This document shows positions 53,560 to 63,860 of a DNA stretch of 64,000 nt, one piece after another (the first letter of the stretch is position 1; each line of letters opens with the position of its first letter). The stretch covers positions 677,851-741,850 of the forward strand of contig JAJVDF010000504.1 of assembly GCA_022410635.1 (NCBI GenBank), read 5' to 3'. Position numbers and translations under genes: made by a program. The notes beneath the pieces were generated by a model, which searched no databases, was not told the DNA's origin, and worked only from the letters and a program-made list of their open reading frames with translations. This stretch comes from Tretioscincus oriximinensis. Lineage: Eukaryota; Chordata; Lepidosauria; Squamata; Gymnophthalmidae.

Positions 53560-55695
53560 TTAAATATTGGGTAACTAAATGTTTATTGGTTTGATACTAG
53601 GGAACCTTCTAGGGAACCTCTCTGGTTGGGAGGCAGAAGAGACAGATCATGAGAAGGGGTGATAGATTGGTCAAGGCTATCATCCCTTCTGTTCAGCCTC
53701 CCAACCAGCAGAATTTGGGGATACCTGTCAACTGGCCCACTGTTAAATGCCAGGTCAGTCCAGAACAAAACATCTATCATTCATGATTTAATCTTGGATG
53801 AAGGGGCTGACCTAGCATGTATTACTGAGACCTGGGTGAACGAACCTGGTGGGCCTAATCTTACCCAACTCTNTCCCCCAGTTTACTCAGTGCACCACTG
53901 TTCTAGACAAGTGGGGAGGGGGTGTTGCTGTGGTCCACAAATCATCCATCTCTCTCACCAGGTGGCCAATTCACTCTGCTTCTGGATTTGATGGACTGTT
54001 CCTGTTGTTGGGCAAAAGAGATAGAATAGGAATGCTGCTGGTGTACCGATCACCCCACTGCCTAGCAGCATCCCTAGCTGAGTTGGCAGAGGTGGTCTCT
54101 GATGTGGTGTTGGAGGCCCCTAGCACTGTGNTGCTGGGGGACTTCAACATCCATGCAGAGGTTATCCCCACTGGTCCTGCTCAGTCTTTCATGGCCTCCA
54201 TGACAACCATGGGGCTATCTCAGTGGGTTACTGGCCCAGCTCACAGAGCAGGACATACTCTTGATCTGTTTTTTTTCCACAGAGCGAACTGGTGATGATC
54301 CGTTGATAGGAGGGCTGGCTGTAAGCCCNTTGCCATGGACAGATCACTCCCTGGTGAGATTTGGACTTGCAGCGACTGCTTTCCCCTGCAAGGATGAGAG
54401 ACCCATTCAGATGGTCCACCCCCGGAGACTTATGGATTCTGGGCGATTCCTGAATGCTCTGGGGGATTTCNGGGTTGGCATGGATGGCGCTCCTGTCGAG
54501 GCTCTGGTCTCTCTCTGGAATCGGGAGTTGACCCAGGCTATCGACACGATCGCTTCCAAGTGCCCTCNTCGTATCTGCAGAGCCTGTAGAGCACCCTGGG
54601 AGTTAAGGATGATGAAAGGCCAACGGCTGGAGCGCAGGTGGCGCAAATCCCAACAAGAGTCTGACCGAACATGAGTTAGAGCACATTATCGTGCCTACCA
54701 GGTGGCAGTGGTGGCAGCAAAAAGGAATTATTTCTCTGTTACCATTGCATCCTCAAGTAGCCGTCCAGCAGAGCTCTTTCGGGTGGTGAATGGCCTGATA
54801 AGATCTAGCCCAGGACCGCAAAGGCAAAGGCCATTCAATAGCTGCTGTGACAAATTTGCAAGGCACTTTGAGAACAAAGTCGCTCAGATTTGTGAGAGAT
54901 TAGATGCCACACTTGTGAATAGCTCAGAGGGGGTAAAATTACCCTATAGGGGACAGGTGCGAAATCTTGGGGTGCTTCTGGACTCTGCTCTGACACTTGA
55001 AAATCAGGTGGAGGCAGTGGCCAGGAGTGCCTCCTTCCAGTTACGTCTGGTTCACCAGTTACGGCCACTTCTGAACAGGGATGATCTAGCCACAGTAATC
55101 CATGCTCTGNTAACTTCCAGGCTGGACTACGGTAATGCGCTCTATCTGGGGCTGCCCTTGAAAACGTTTTGGAAGCTGCAGCTGGTGCAGAATGCAGCCA
55201 CTAGACTGCTGACAGGGACAGCTGGCCAGACACACATCACACCGGTCTTCAAAGAGCTGCACTGGCTGCCCATCCCCTACCGAGCCCAATTCAAGGTTCT
55301 GACTTTAACTTACAAGGCCCTAAATAACTTGGGCCCCAAATATCTAAAGAAAGGCCTTCTCCCATACCAACCTGACCATGCCTTAAGATCTGCAGGGGAC
55401 CCCCCCCCCCCTGGTTGTACCACCCCTTTCAACAGCCAGTGGAGTGGGAACCCGGGACAGGGCCTTCTCGTTGGTTGCCCCTCATCTTTGGAATAGTCTC
55501 CCCCTCGAGGTGTGTCTGTCATCATCGTTGTATTCTTTTAGAAGGTCCTTGGAGACACACCTCTTTTAGCTGGACATTGGCTGAAGAAATGTCATCTATA
55601 TCTCTACTTTTAAATATTGTTTTATACGGTTTTAATTTTGTAGTGATGTTTTACTGTTTTGGGCGCCCTGGGACCTTCCGGTATAGGGTGGGTTA

Positions 55696-55738
<43 letters not shown>
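53560..55738 (+). pseudogene. L2-type LINE: endonuclease plus C-terminal region, reverse transcriptase core deleted
   Basis: Endonuclease: LLNARSVQNKTSIIHDLI and ITETWVNE (frame of 53659), then LGDFNIHAE and HRAGHTLDLFF (frame of 53849), then WTDHSLVRFGL (frame of 54261). These are the metal- and phosphate-binding motifs of an AP-type endonuclease, broken by two frameshifts. A 264-codon open frame at 54702-55496 then reads from the linker (FARHFENKVAQICERL) straight into LPYRGQVRNLGVLLDSALTL. The palm with its FADD motif is missing although the frame is kept. It continues RLDYGNALYLGLPLKTFWKL and KELHWLPIPYRAQFKVLTLT. The 3' end GACCTTCCGGTATAGGGTGG is followed by (ATAA)n to 55738. Confidence 0.92.
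53622..53708. repeat. Hairpin upstream of the L2 endonuclease
   Basis: CTGGTTGGGAGGC (53622-53634) pairs perfectly with GCCTCCCAACCAG (53696-53708). Inside, GAAGGGGTGATAG pairs with CTATCATCCCTTC with one mismatch. Confidence 0.85.
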
Positions 55739-56251
55739 GGGGACAATTGTAGCCAGTCATTTGCTCCTCTTCTAATTCAGCTGTTGGCTATTAAGATCTT
55801 CAATAAATAAAATTCCTTAACTATGTTTTTTNNAAAAAAANTTTGANTGGCATCAGAAGAAAACAGGAGCCTGGATTTTTTTCCTTCTTCCTGGCATGGA
55901 TTACTTTAAACCTCAGAATGAAAGTCAATGGAAGAAAAATGGCCAACATTGCGTCTAAGAAAACCTGAACTGAAAAGTTGATAATAGAGGAGAGCGATGA
56001 TCAACGGAGCCCAATGGATCTGCATCGCTGAGTCACAATAAAGCTATAATGCAAATTAACACTTTTCTATCCTTTTTAAAAACATTATTCCTTGTTGCTG
56101 GTTTGATTTAGCAGTAGATTTAAGGAATTGTAGAGAAATTATGGAGAAAATAAGACTTTATAAAGAGAAATGGCAAGATGTTTGTGACCACTTAGAAAGA
56201 AAGCCAGGACATGAGGCAAGAAGAATGAAACTAAGACTAATATCCCAATTA
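55739..56251. other. Unassigned AT-rich sequence
   Basis: Short ambiguous stretch at 55832-55846. Nothing recognised. Confidence 0.5.
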
Positions 56252-56575
56252 GAATCATAGGATCACAGAGTTGGAAGGGATCTCCAGGGCCACGGGGTCC
56301 CACCCCCTGCTCAATGCAGGATCCATTAAACCATCCCAGAAAGATGACTATCTAGTCCCTGTTTCAAGACTTCCAGCGAAGGCGAACTCACCACCTCATG
56401 TGGCAAACTGTTCCACTGGTTTATCCCCCCAGAAGTTTTTTCTGATATCTAATCTAAATCTCCTCCCTTGCAGTTCCATCCCATTGTTTCTAGTCCTTCC
56501 ACATGCCAATGAGAACAAGGCTGATCCTTCTCCTGTGTGAAAAGCCATTCAGGTAACTGTAGGCATCAACTTTAT
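56252..56575 (-). mobile_element. CR1-A LINE 3' end
   Basis: AGAATCATAGGATCACAGAG, GGGTCCCACCCCCTGCTCAA, GCGAACTCACCACCTCATGT, ending GAAAAGCCATTCAGGTAACT. Confidence 0.88.
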
Positions 56576-56753
56576 TGTTCTTTACTTAGCTACAGGCATT
56601 ACCTGTTATCCTATGTTTAAACAATAGATGCATAATGCATTAGTGGGATCATTTTCATTTAGGTTTGCATTATCGATGCCTCCTCTGCCATTTCACTCAA
56701 GTGTGACTTGTTTAGCTGCTTCATCACCAGTTCCAATCCTGGCCCAGGAGTTA
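56576..56753. other. Unassigned sequence
   Basis: Nothing recognised. Confidence 0.5.
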
Positions 56754-56889
56754 AGAACATGAGAACATGAGAACATGAGAACATGAGAACATGAGAACAT
56801 GAGAACATGAGAACATGAGAACATGAGAACATGAGAACATGAGAACATAAGAACATAAGAACATAAGAACATAAGAACATAAGAACATG
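56754..56889. repeat. (GAGAACAT)n / (AAGAACAT)n octamer array at a CR1-B tail
   Basis: About 17 octamers: GAGAACAT units at the left, AAGAACAT units next to the element, then GAAGAGCCATCCTGG. The inner units are the CR1-B consensus octamer; the outer ones carry an A-to-G change that has been homogenised. Confidence 0.97.
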
Positions 56890-57183
56890 AGAAGAGCCAT
56901 CCTGGATCAGGCCAGAGCCCACCTCATCCAGCCTTCTGTCTCACACATAGGTCACCAGATGCACTTGGGCAGCCTAAACAGAGGAAAGCAAAATTTGCGC
57001 CTGTTTATGACTCCCTGCAAAAGGTATTTCAGGAGTCCTGCATGTGGCTCCATCCCAGAGGCAGCATCCAGACATCCATCCAAGACCCATTTATACCCTT
57101 GGTGCCCATAAACCTGTCTAGTCCTGTCTTGAAACTATCCAAGCTGTTAGCTACCTCCACCTCTTCAGGAAGTNAATTCCACA
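56890..57183 (-). mobile_element. CR1-B LINE 3' end
   Basis: GAGCCATCCTGGATCAGGCC, TAAACAGAGGAAAGCAAAAT, CATAAACCTGTCTAGTCCTG, ending at CTCTTCAGGAAGTNAATTCC. Confidence 0.88.
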
Positions 57184-58544
57184 GATTGTTGAATGCTGGT
57201 ATCCCTCCCCAAGGATGGGCTATCCTGACCCAAACCTGAAGACTTAGGATGAAACATCTCAGCCCTGTAACCGAGGCTAGGACTGTTTTAGCTGCTTGCC
57301 CTTTTGATATCTGTTTTGAAAATGCAGTGAAATGGACCTGGGCTGACCTTCCTGCTGACCTCACAAAAAGTCATTACAATGGCATAGAAGTGGAGCACTT
57401 TGAAGTTGATTCTTAATGGAGAAGGCTCTTCCATGAAGAAGAAGGCTCTTTCCATGACTTAATCCAACATGCAGATGCCCGNTCGGTATGGTCTCGTGGT
57501 AGCTTGGTTCTCCGTGTAAAGGAAGGACTTTGCCCATCCCAGATTCTAATTTTGGAAGCTAGACATTAGGATAGAACCGCTTCTATTATTTCCAAGCCCT
57601 AAAATGAATCATGGAAATCATAACTGCAGATACATACCTCATTATTCCGTCACTCCAAGCAGATTTGCAACCCCACAAATACTTCAGTTCCAGATGTTTT
57701 ACCGAGAAAGGAATTTCGGCTCATTGTCTACCATACTTTGAAATATGCGCCAATTAATGTAAATGATTATTAGCCTCTTCAGCAACAGTTTGTGTGGTAA
57801 TGAAATGTCACAGATTCATTTTAATGAAATTATTTTTATATTTGGCTTGTATGAATAAAAGAGCTGACAATCAGGGGGAGAATGAATCTTAATTTTTTTG
57901 TTAGAAAAGAAAGCTCACCAAGATGACAGCTGCACCGAATTAGTTCATACATGATGATAAGCAAGAAGGAAATTCATTTGTCAGCTAGATCTAATTCAGT
58001 GTTTATTAGCAATTGTTAGACATGAGATATTTATATGTCACAATTTGTGTGAGAAATGGAGCAATATTTATGTATGTACTTATTTGCTTTCTTGTTAAAG
58101 CTATTGTCTCCTCTTCTAAATTACTCTTCAAGGTAGGACAGGCTGAGCAGAATTACCCGACAAAGGCCTCTTGTGGACCACCCACACCTCAGTTTTCATC
58201 TAGCNTCAGAGTGGGAGAACACACCAACAAAAGAGATGTGATATTTTATTTCCACATTATTTAAATCAAGGAAGAAATTTCTGGGTTGATTAATTCCAAA
58301 AGACAAAAGACTGTGATTTCCTTGATGGGCTTCCTTATTCAGAAATTNGATTGAAACTGGATTTAGAAAGCAAGGGATCCAGGTAGGTCCACNTTCGTAG
58401 GAGTCAGTCTACATCTCCTGAAAACTATGAGAAGGTAGAATGTGTAGAAAGGAGGGACTTCTTTGTGGCTGCCCCTTGGTTTTGGAACAGCCTCCCAGTA
58501 CAGGCTTATCAGGTGTCAATGGAGCAGTGTCAGCCATTCATCCC
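57184..58544. other. Repeat-poor sequence, part possibly conserved non-coding
   Basis: 1.36 kb with no LINE or SINE recognised. 57600-58080 is AT-rich with many TAATG, ATTAA and CAATTA cores. No coding signal. Confidence 0.4.
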
Positions 58545-59210
58545 CTTCTGGGCAAAAAAATATATGAAAACAGCACATATAGAATGGGAGGAATATGTCT
58601 GAGCAGCAGCACAGTTGCAAAGGACTTGGGTGTATTGGTGNATCATGGCCTAAACATGAGTCAACAGTGTGAAACAGCTGCAAAAAAGGCAAACACAATT
58701 CTGGGGTATATTAAGAGGAGCATAGAATCTTCATCACGTGAAGTAATTATTCCTCTATTTGGTACGACCACACTTGGAATTAAAAATGACATTGAGAAAC
58801 TAGAGCAAGTTCAAAAGAGGTGAGTGGATGGTGAGTGGACTGGAAACCATGAGGTCCTATGAGGAGCGGTTAAAGGATCTGGATATGTTTAGTCTGCAAA
58901 AGAGAAGACTGGGAGGAGACCTGATAGCTGCCTGCAAATATCCGAAGGGCTTTTCACAGAGCAGAGGGATCAACCTTGATCTCATTGGCACATGGAAGGA
59001 TTAGAGATCAGAAAGGACTTCCTAATAGCTAGGGAGATAAACCAGTGGAACAGTTTGCCACAGGAGGTGGTGAGTTCACCTTTGCTGGAAGTCTTCAAAT
59101 GGAGGCTGGACAGTAATCCGTCTAGGATGGTTTAGTGATTTCTGCATTGAGCAGGGGGTGGGACCCCATGGACCTGGAGGTCCCTTCCAAGTCTATGCTT
59201 CTATGGCAGG
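58545..59210 (+). mobile_element. CR1-A LINE, C-terminal ORF2 and 3' end
   Basis: ATGAAAACAGCACATATAGA; codons [38 protein letters not shown] and [16 protein letters not shown]. Then the truncated YEERLKDL region and the tail GTCCCTTCCAAGTCTATGCT. Several small deletions. Confidence 0.9.
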
Positions 59211-60062
59211 GAAGTGAGTAATTTATTAATGATTAACCATTGACCATATCATATATAATACAATAAAGTTAAAAATGCACAAAGATCAAATTCAGGATAA
59301 AATCACTTTAAAATTCCATCCCTTAGTCTTAGCAGTTTGTATCCTGGATGGCTGGATGATGTACCAGGCCACCCAACTGGTAATAAATTTATCTCATCCC
59401 TTCGGGAGCCAAAACACTTTTTCTCTTTTATCTAAACTTTTATCCAGTAAAAAAAGGGTGGATATATAAAACTCTCTAATATGATTCTCCATGATGGGAC
59501 TTCCACTCCCTGAATCTTTTGTCTACTGTCTAGCTCTGTCAGTGAGGAAGAATCCTGGTAGCCTCTTGCAACTGGGAAGGTCCTTGTAGCCTCTTTGCCC
59601 GGGAAGGAGAACCTGTGTGGGCAGCTGAGAGNTGGACCTGCTCCTTGAAGGCATGGTGGGCATCAAGGGAGGCAAAAGAGGTCCTGCACTATCACCCTTC
59701 TCAGAACACCACAATCCATGGGGATGGAAACTTCCCCAGAGGGCTTTCATCATGCCCCCACTGCCGGAGTCTCCATAAGGCACTGGATTGGGGTGCAGGA
59801 GCAGAAGCAACACTGTCAGGATTCACCCCAATCATGAACCTCACACCACCCAATTGGCTGGCTGTGCAGATGGCAGGGTGCAAACTTCTGGAGATCCTGG
59901 CATGTTTATATTTGTGATTGAACTCCAAAAGATCATGCCCAGATAGCCACAAGAGCAGCCACATCTGGTCAGTGTGAACTCTATGTGTTTACTGACAGCC
60001 AGTGTATACTCTATGTGTATACTATGTGTATACTGTTTGTTCCATTTTCTGGGCCTCCATCA
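59211..60062. other. Unassigned sequence
   Basis: Frames at 59523-59964 have no recognised motif. TGTGTATACT repeats near 60005-60035. Confidence 0.5.
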
Positions 60063-60222
60063 TCATAGAGTCATAGAATCCTAGAGTTGGGAGAGACCTC
60101 CAGGGCCACGAAGACTAACCCTCTGCTCNATGCAGGATACATTAAACCATCCCAGTCANATGGTTCCCCAGCCACTGCTTGGAGACTTCCAGTTAAGGTG
60201 AACTCACCACCTCCTGTGAATA
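60063..60222 (-). mobile_element. CR1-A LINE 3' end, short
   Basis: ATAGAGTCATAGAATCCTAG, GAGACCTCCAGGGCCACGAA, TGGAGACTTCCAGTTAAGGT, AACTCACCACCTCCTGTG. Confidence 0.87.
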
Positions 60223-60929
60223 TTGCAACCTCTTGACTTCCTTAATAGTCAGAACCAAGAGCATCACCTGCCCCTTTGACTCATGTGAACACCCCATTGT
60301 GAGTTTCCACAGAATGCTGCTATGCATGGCTACTTTATGTTTGATGCTCATACAGCGAATGTTAACACTCATCGGTCTAGAGTAACCCGTGTTGGATGGG
60401 TGCAATATTCAAGATCTTTACCTTCCCATGTAGCATCTTATTTTCTATTGGCCTCTCAACTGTGTCAGTACAGGTGTTTTAGGAAGATTGGATTTTGTGT
60501 TGTTTTCTTCCTAATAATAACAAGTGAAGTCATTGAGGACAATGGAGACTAATTTTTCAACTGCTTTAAAAACTTTCACTTGTGTTGCTGGCATGTATAA
60601 AACTTATTGTAAGCAGTGGCTGCGAATGGAAAGCGAAAGCGGAAGATGAAGGTGTAGGACTAGGAATTAGTTTTTCATCAGACATGGACATTCACAGAAT
60701 GACCTTCAAACGGTCACACCTACCCCACCTATCCTACCCCACCTTTCACAAAGTCAATTGTAAGCAAAACATGGATGGGAAGAGAATCAAGTGTATCTTC
60801 TTGGGTACTTTGCAAAGAATACATTTCCTTTCTTCTCCTCTTGCAACTGTCATAAACAAGACTACAAAGCTCAATATCAAAGGGAATAAGCCTAGCACAA
60901 TGTTATGCAGATGTGAGGTAAATCTCATG
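60223..60929. other. Unassigned sequence
   Basis: A CTACCCCACCTATCC direct repeat near 60720-60750. A 117-codon frame (60582-60935) has no family motif. Confidence 0.5.
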
Positions 60930-61232
60930 AAGTGAGAACAGACAAAGGAAAGTATTTCTTCACCCAGAGAGTCATCGGCCTGTGGACATCCTGAAGAGGT
61001 GGAGGTAGCTAACACCTTGGATAGCTTCAAGGCAGGACTAGACAGGTTCATGGACACCAAGGGTATCAATGGGTCCTAGGATGGATGTCTGGATGCTGTC
61101 TCCAAGATGCAGCCGTTTGCAGGGAGTCATGAACAGGAGCATATTTTGCTTTCCTTTGTTCAGGCCTCTGTGTGGGACAGAAGGCTGGACTAGGTGGGCT
61201 CTGGCTGGATCCAGTATGTTCTTATGATCTGG
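60930..61232 (+). mobile_element. CR1-B LINE 3' end
   Basis: TGAGAACAGACAAAGGAAAG, CACCCAGAGAGTCATCGGCC, AGGCAGGACTAGACAGGTTC, GGATGTCTGGATGCTGTCTC, ending TGGATCCAGTATGTTCTTAT. Two small deletions. Confidence 0.88.
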
Positions 61233-62377
61233 ACATTCAATTCAATCCAAGCATTTATTGCACTTACAGACCCATTGACTTTTGGACCTGGTAGTTTTGT
61301 GCATGAAAAATCCCTTAATCCAAATCACCAAATCTCTGTCCATGAGATGCCCGATTGAAAGAGTGTCAGAAGACTCAGACCTGNGGCATATTCCGTTCCC
61401 TAAGACTGTCAGAAATTATGCTGGTTATCTCCTGTGGATGTCATGTCCTTTTTGCAGAATGCCATCGTGATTGGTCTTTTATTTAAAGTTTGAATGCTGG
61501 GAGGCCTGTCAAAGGTTCAAGTCTTTTGTCATTTACTTCAGGTTGAGATACTGGGGAGATTTATTAAGGACCATGTTTAATGATGCATGCCTGCCTCTTT
61601 ACAAGGGAGTCACTCAAATGTCAAAAACAAATGCTAGAGCAGAGCTATAAAATAATAATAAAAAGCTTCTCTCTCTGCCTCTTGTGTGTGTACTCTATCT
61701 CTCTCTTTTTTATCTTTTTATCTCTTCTGTGTGGCTTTTCATTTTTCTTCCCCCCTTCCCCCCTTTTTCCTTTTCCTTCACACATGAGTAAAACTTGCTT
61801 AAGCCCCTTCTGGATTTAATCAATGTGTCTTTCACTTGTATCTTTTTGGGAGAATGAGGTTCTGCTAATTAGGTGATAATAACATCATCAAGACGAATTA
61901 GCACCGTTCTAATGAATGCAGTTGGTGATTTATCTGCCTTTTATTAGATTCCCACAGCAATGGGTGCTTATGTGTACCTGATGATACGGATGGGACAGTC
62001 ACTGCTTGTTTCTGTTTATTCATTCAAAGACAATTTCATTCAGAGTTTGGAGCTCTGTCGCCTGAACGATGGCTCTCTATAGAGAACGTCACCAATAATT
62101 ATTACAACCGTTAAGTGGCGTCAGCCTGAAATTAACTGATTAAACAAACAAACAAGCCGCAGAAAGAGTACCATTAGGCATTTCAATTATTTTGAAGTTT
62201 CCTAATATGGAAGAGAGAGGCATAGATGGTCCTTGTGGTCTCATCCAGTTCTGCCATGTTCTGGGTGTCTCCTTGGTACACGTGTGGCCCTGAGGACAGA
62301 TTGAAAACATAAAAATGCCTTAATGAGTCCCAAAGTCTTTGAATGTCTATCCATTTCCCTGACAAAGAAATAACCAC
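61233..62377. other. Repeat-poor sequence with a candidate conserved non-coding element
   Basis: 61660-61790 is pyrimidine-rich. 61850-62170 has no repeats, many homeodomain-type cores (CTAATTAGG, GAATTAGC, TTATTAGATT, TTAACTGATTAA) and mixed composition. It resembles vertebrate conserved enhancers by eye. No coding potential. Confidence 0.35.
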
Positions 62378-62632
62378 TTTGAAGATTTATTTATTTATTT
62401 ATTTGTACTTGTTTCCCGCCCTACACTCGAAGGTCTCAGGGAGGCCAACCATAGGGCGGTGTACATAGCTTTTGTTGCTTTCTCCACAACAGACACCCTG
62501 TGGAGCAGGTGGGACTAAGAGAGTTCAAAGAACTGTGACTGGCCCAAGGTCACCCAGCTGGCTTCATGGAGGAATCGAACNGGGAGACGACCAGGTACGA
62601 GTCTAAAACTCTAACCACTACACTGAAGTGGC
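62378..62632 (-). mobile_element. SINE-A, full length
   Basis: Antisense tail TTTATTTATTTGTACTTG, body ACAACAGACACCCTGTGGAG, GAACTGTGACTGGCCCAAGG, B box in GGAATCGAACNGGGAGAC, and A box in CTCTAACCACTACAC. Monomeric body. Confidence 0.9.
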
Positions 62633-62797
62633 TGTGTCAGTTAAGATGGAAAGCATCAGAGGCCATTCCAACCTGCAAATNGTGACTTAGAAACAGACCA
62701 ATCATGGCCATGTAAATCTCCCAGATGATCAAGCAGTCAATAGTTGACATTCATCATCCGAGAAGGCTAAGAGAAGGAACAGAAGCCACTTGGCAAC

Positions 62798-63133
62798 TAT
62801 TTTAGCAGTGGCGGCTGGCCCCTGGGTTCATGGGGTTCGGCGAACACTCAGGGATTAAAATCAATCATAAAATCTCCTTTCANAGAGGAGCTGCCAACAA
62901 ATCAAAAAGTTCCAAGCAGCTTTTTTAATTGACAAAAGGGGTCGTCAATCCCAGAACCAATGGGGGGGCTGTCTGGGAGGGGCTACAGTCTCTCTCTGCC
63001 AGCCTCTGTAGAGGTGCAATTTTGTATTGGCATTCAACTTGCAGACTGAGAGACTGGCAACTGTTTGAATGGTCCTCTTCCCAGCTGCTTTCCCCCCCAG
63101 CCTCAAACTGCACCAGCTACCGCTGTATTTTAG
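62798..63133. mobile_element. hAT-like MITE with a perfect 8-bp target duplication
   Basis: Element 62806-63125, flanked by TATTTTAG on both sides (62798-62805 and 63126-63133). Left end CAGTGGCGGCTGG; right end, inverted, CAGCGGTAGCTGG (10 of 13 bases match, differences are transitions). CAG termini and an 8-bp duplication are hallmarks of hAT. 320 bp, no transposase. Confidence 0.85.
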
Positions 63134-63154
63134 GGAACTATTTGAAAACCATTG

Positions 63155-63270
63155 CTTTATTTATTTTTATATTTATATTTATATTTATTTTTATATTTAT
63201 ATTTATTTTTATATTTATATTTATTTTTATATTTATTTTTATATTTATTTTTATATTTATTATTATTAAA
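63155..63270. repeat. (TTTATTTTTATATTTATA)n AT minisatellite
   Basis: Alternating TTTATA and TTTATTTTTATA units forming an 18-24 base higher-order pattern. Predicted Ile/Phe/Tyr frames are artefacts. Confidence 0.96.
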
Positions 63271-63384
63271 TATTTTATTGAAAATTATATACAAACAAGA
63301 AAAANGAACAATACATAACAAAACTAAAAAAATCAACGCCCAAACAAGACAAGACAAGATAAATAATCTCAAACTACACAGAAG

Positions 63385-63860
63385 ACGAAGACCATCCCAG
63401 ACAGGTGATTGCCCAGCCCCTGTTTGAAAACTTCCAGCGAAGGCAAACTCACCTGGTCTGATCAAAGTCATGTAGAGAGGAATAATGACTTCATGTGATT
63501 GAGACTCTATGCTCCTCTTAACACCTGTGCTGCAGCTCAGACATATTCCTCCCATTCTATATGTGCTNTTTTCATTTTTTCCCCCAGATGTAGGATCTTG
63601 CATTTCTCTCTGTTAAATACCATTCTGTTAGTTTCAGCACATTGTTCCAGCTTGTCTAGATCTTTTTTAATCCTTTCTCTATCTTCTTTAGTGTTAGCAA
63701 CACTTCCTAACTTCGTGTCATCAGCAAATTTGATAGGTTTTCCTTCAATTNCTTCATCTAGGTCATTTATAAATATGTTAAATAGCCCTGGGCCCAGGAC
63801 AGACCCATGTGGTACCCCACTTGAAACATTCTTCCAATTGGATTTTTAGCCAGTTTCATC
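63385..63860 (-). mobile_element. CR1-A LINE with reverse transcriptase palm segment
   Basis: The only CR1-A copy here that reaches the catalytic region. The minus strand reads [24 protein letters not shown], then GKPIKFADDTKL (FADD at about 63715-63725), IKKDLDKLEQCAE and [13 protein letters not shown]. An internal deletion at about 63453 joins the 3' C-terminus directly to the RPHLES-type block. Confidence 0.88.
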
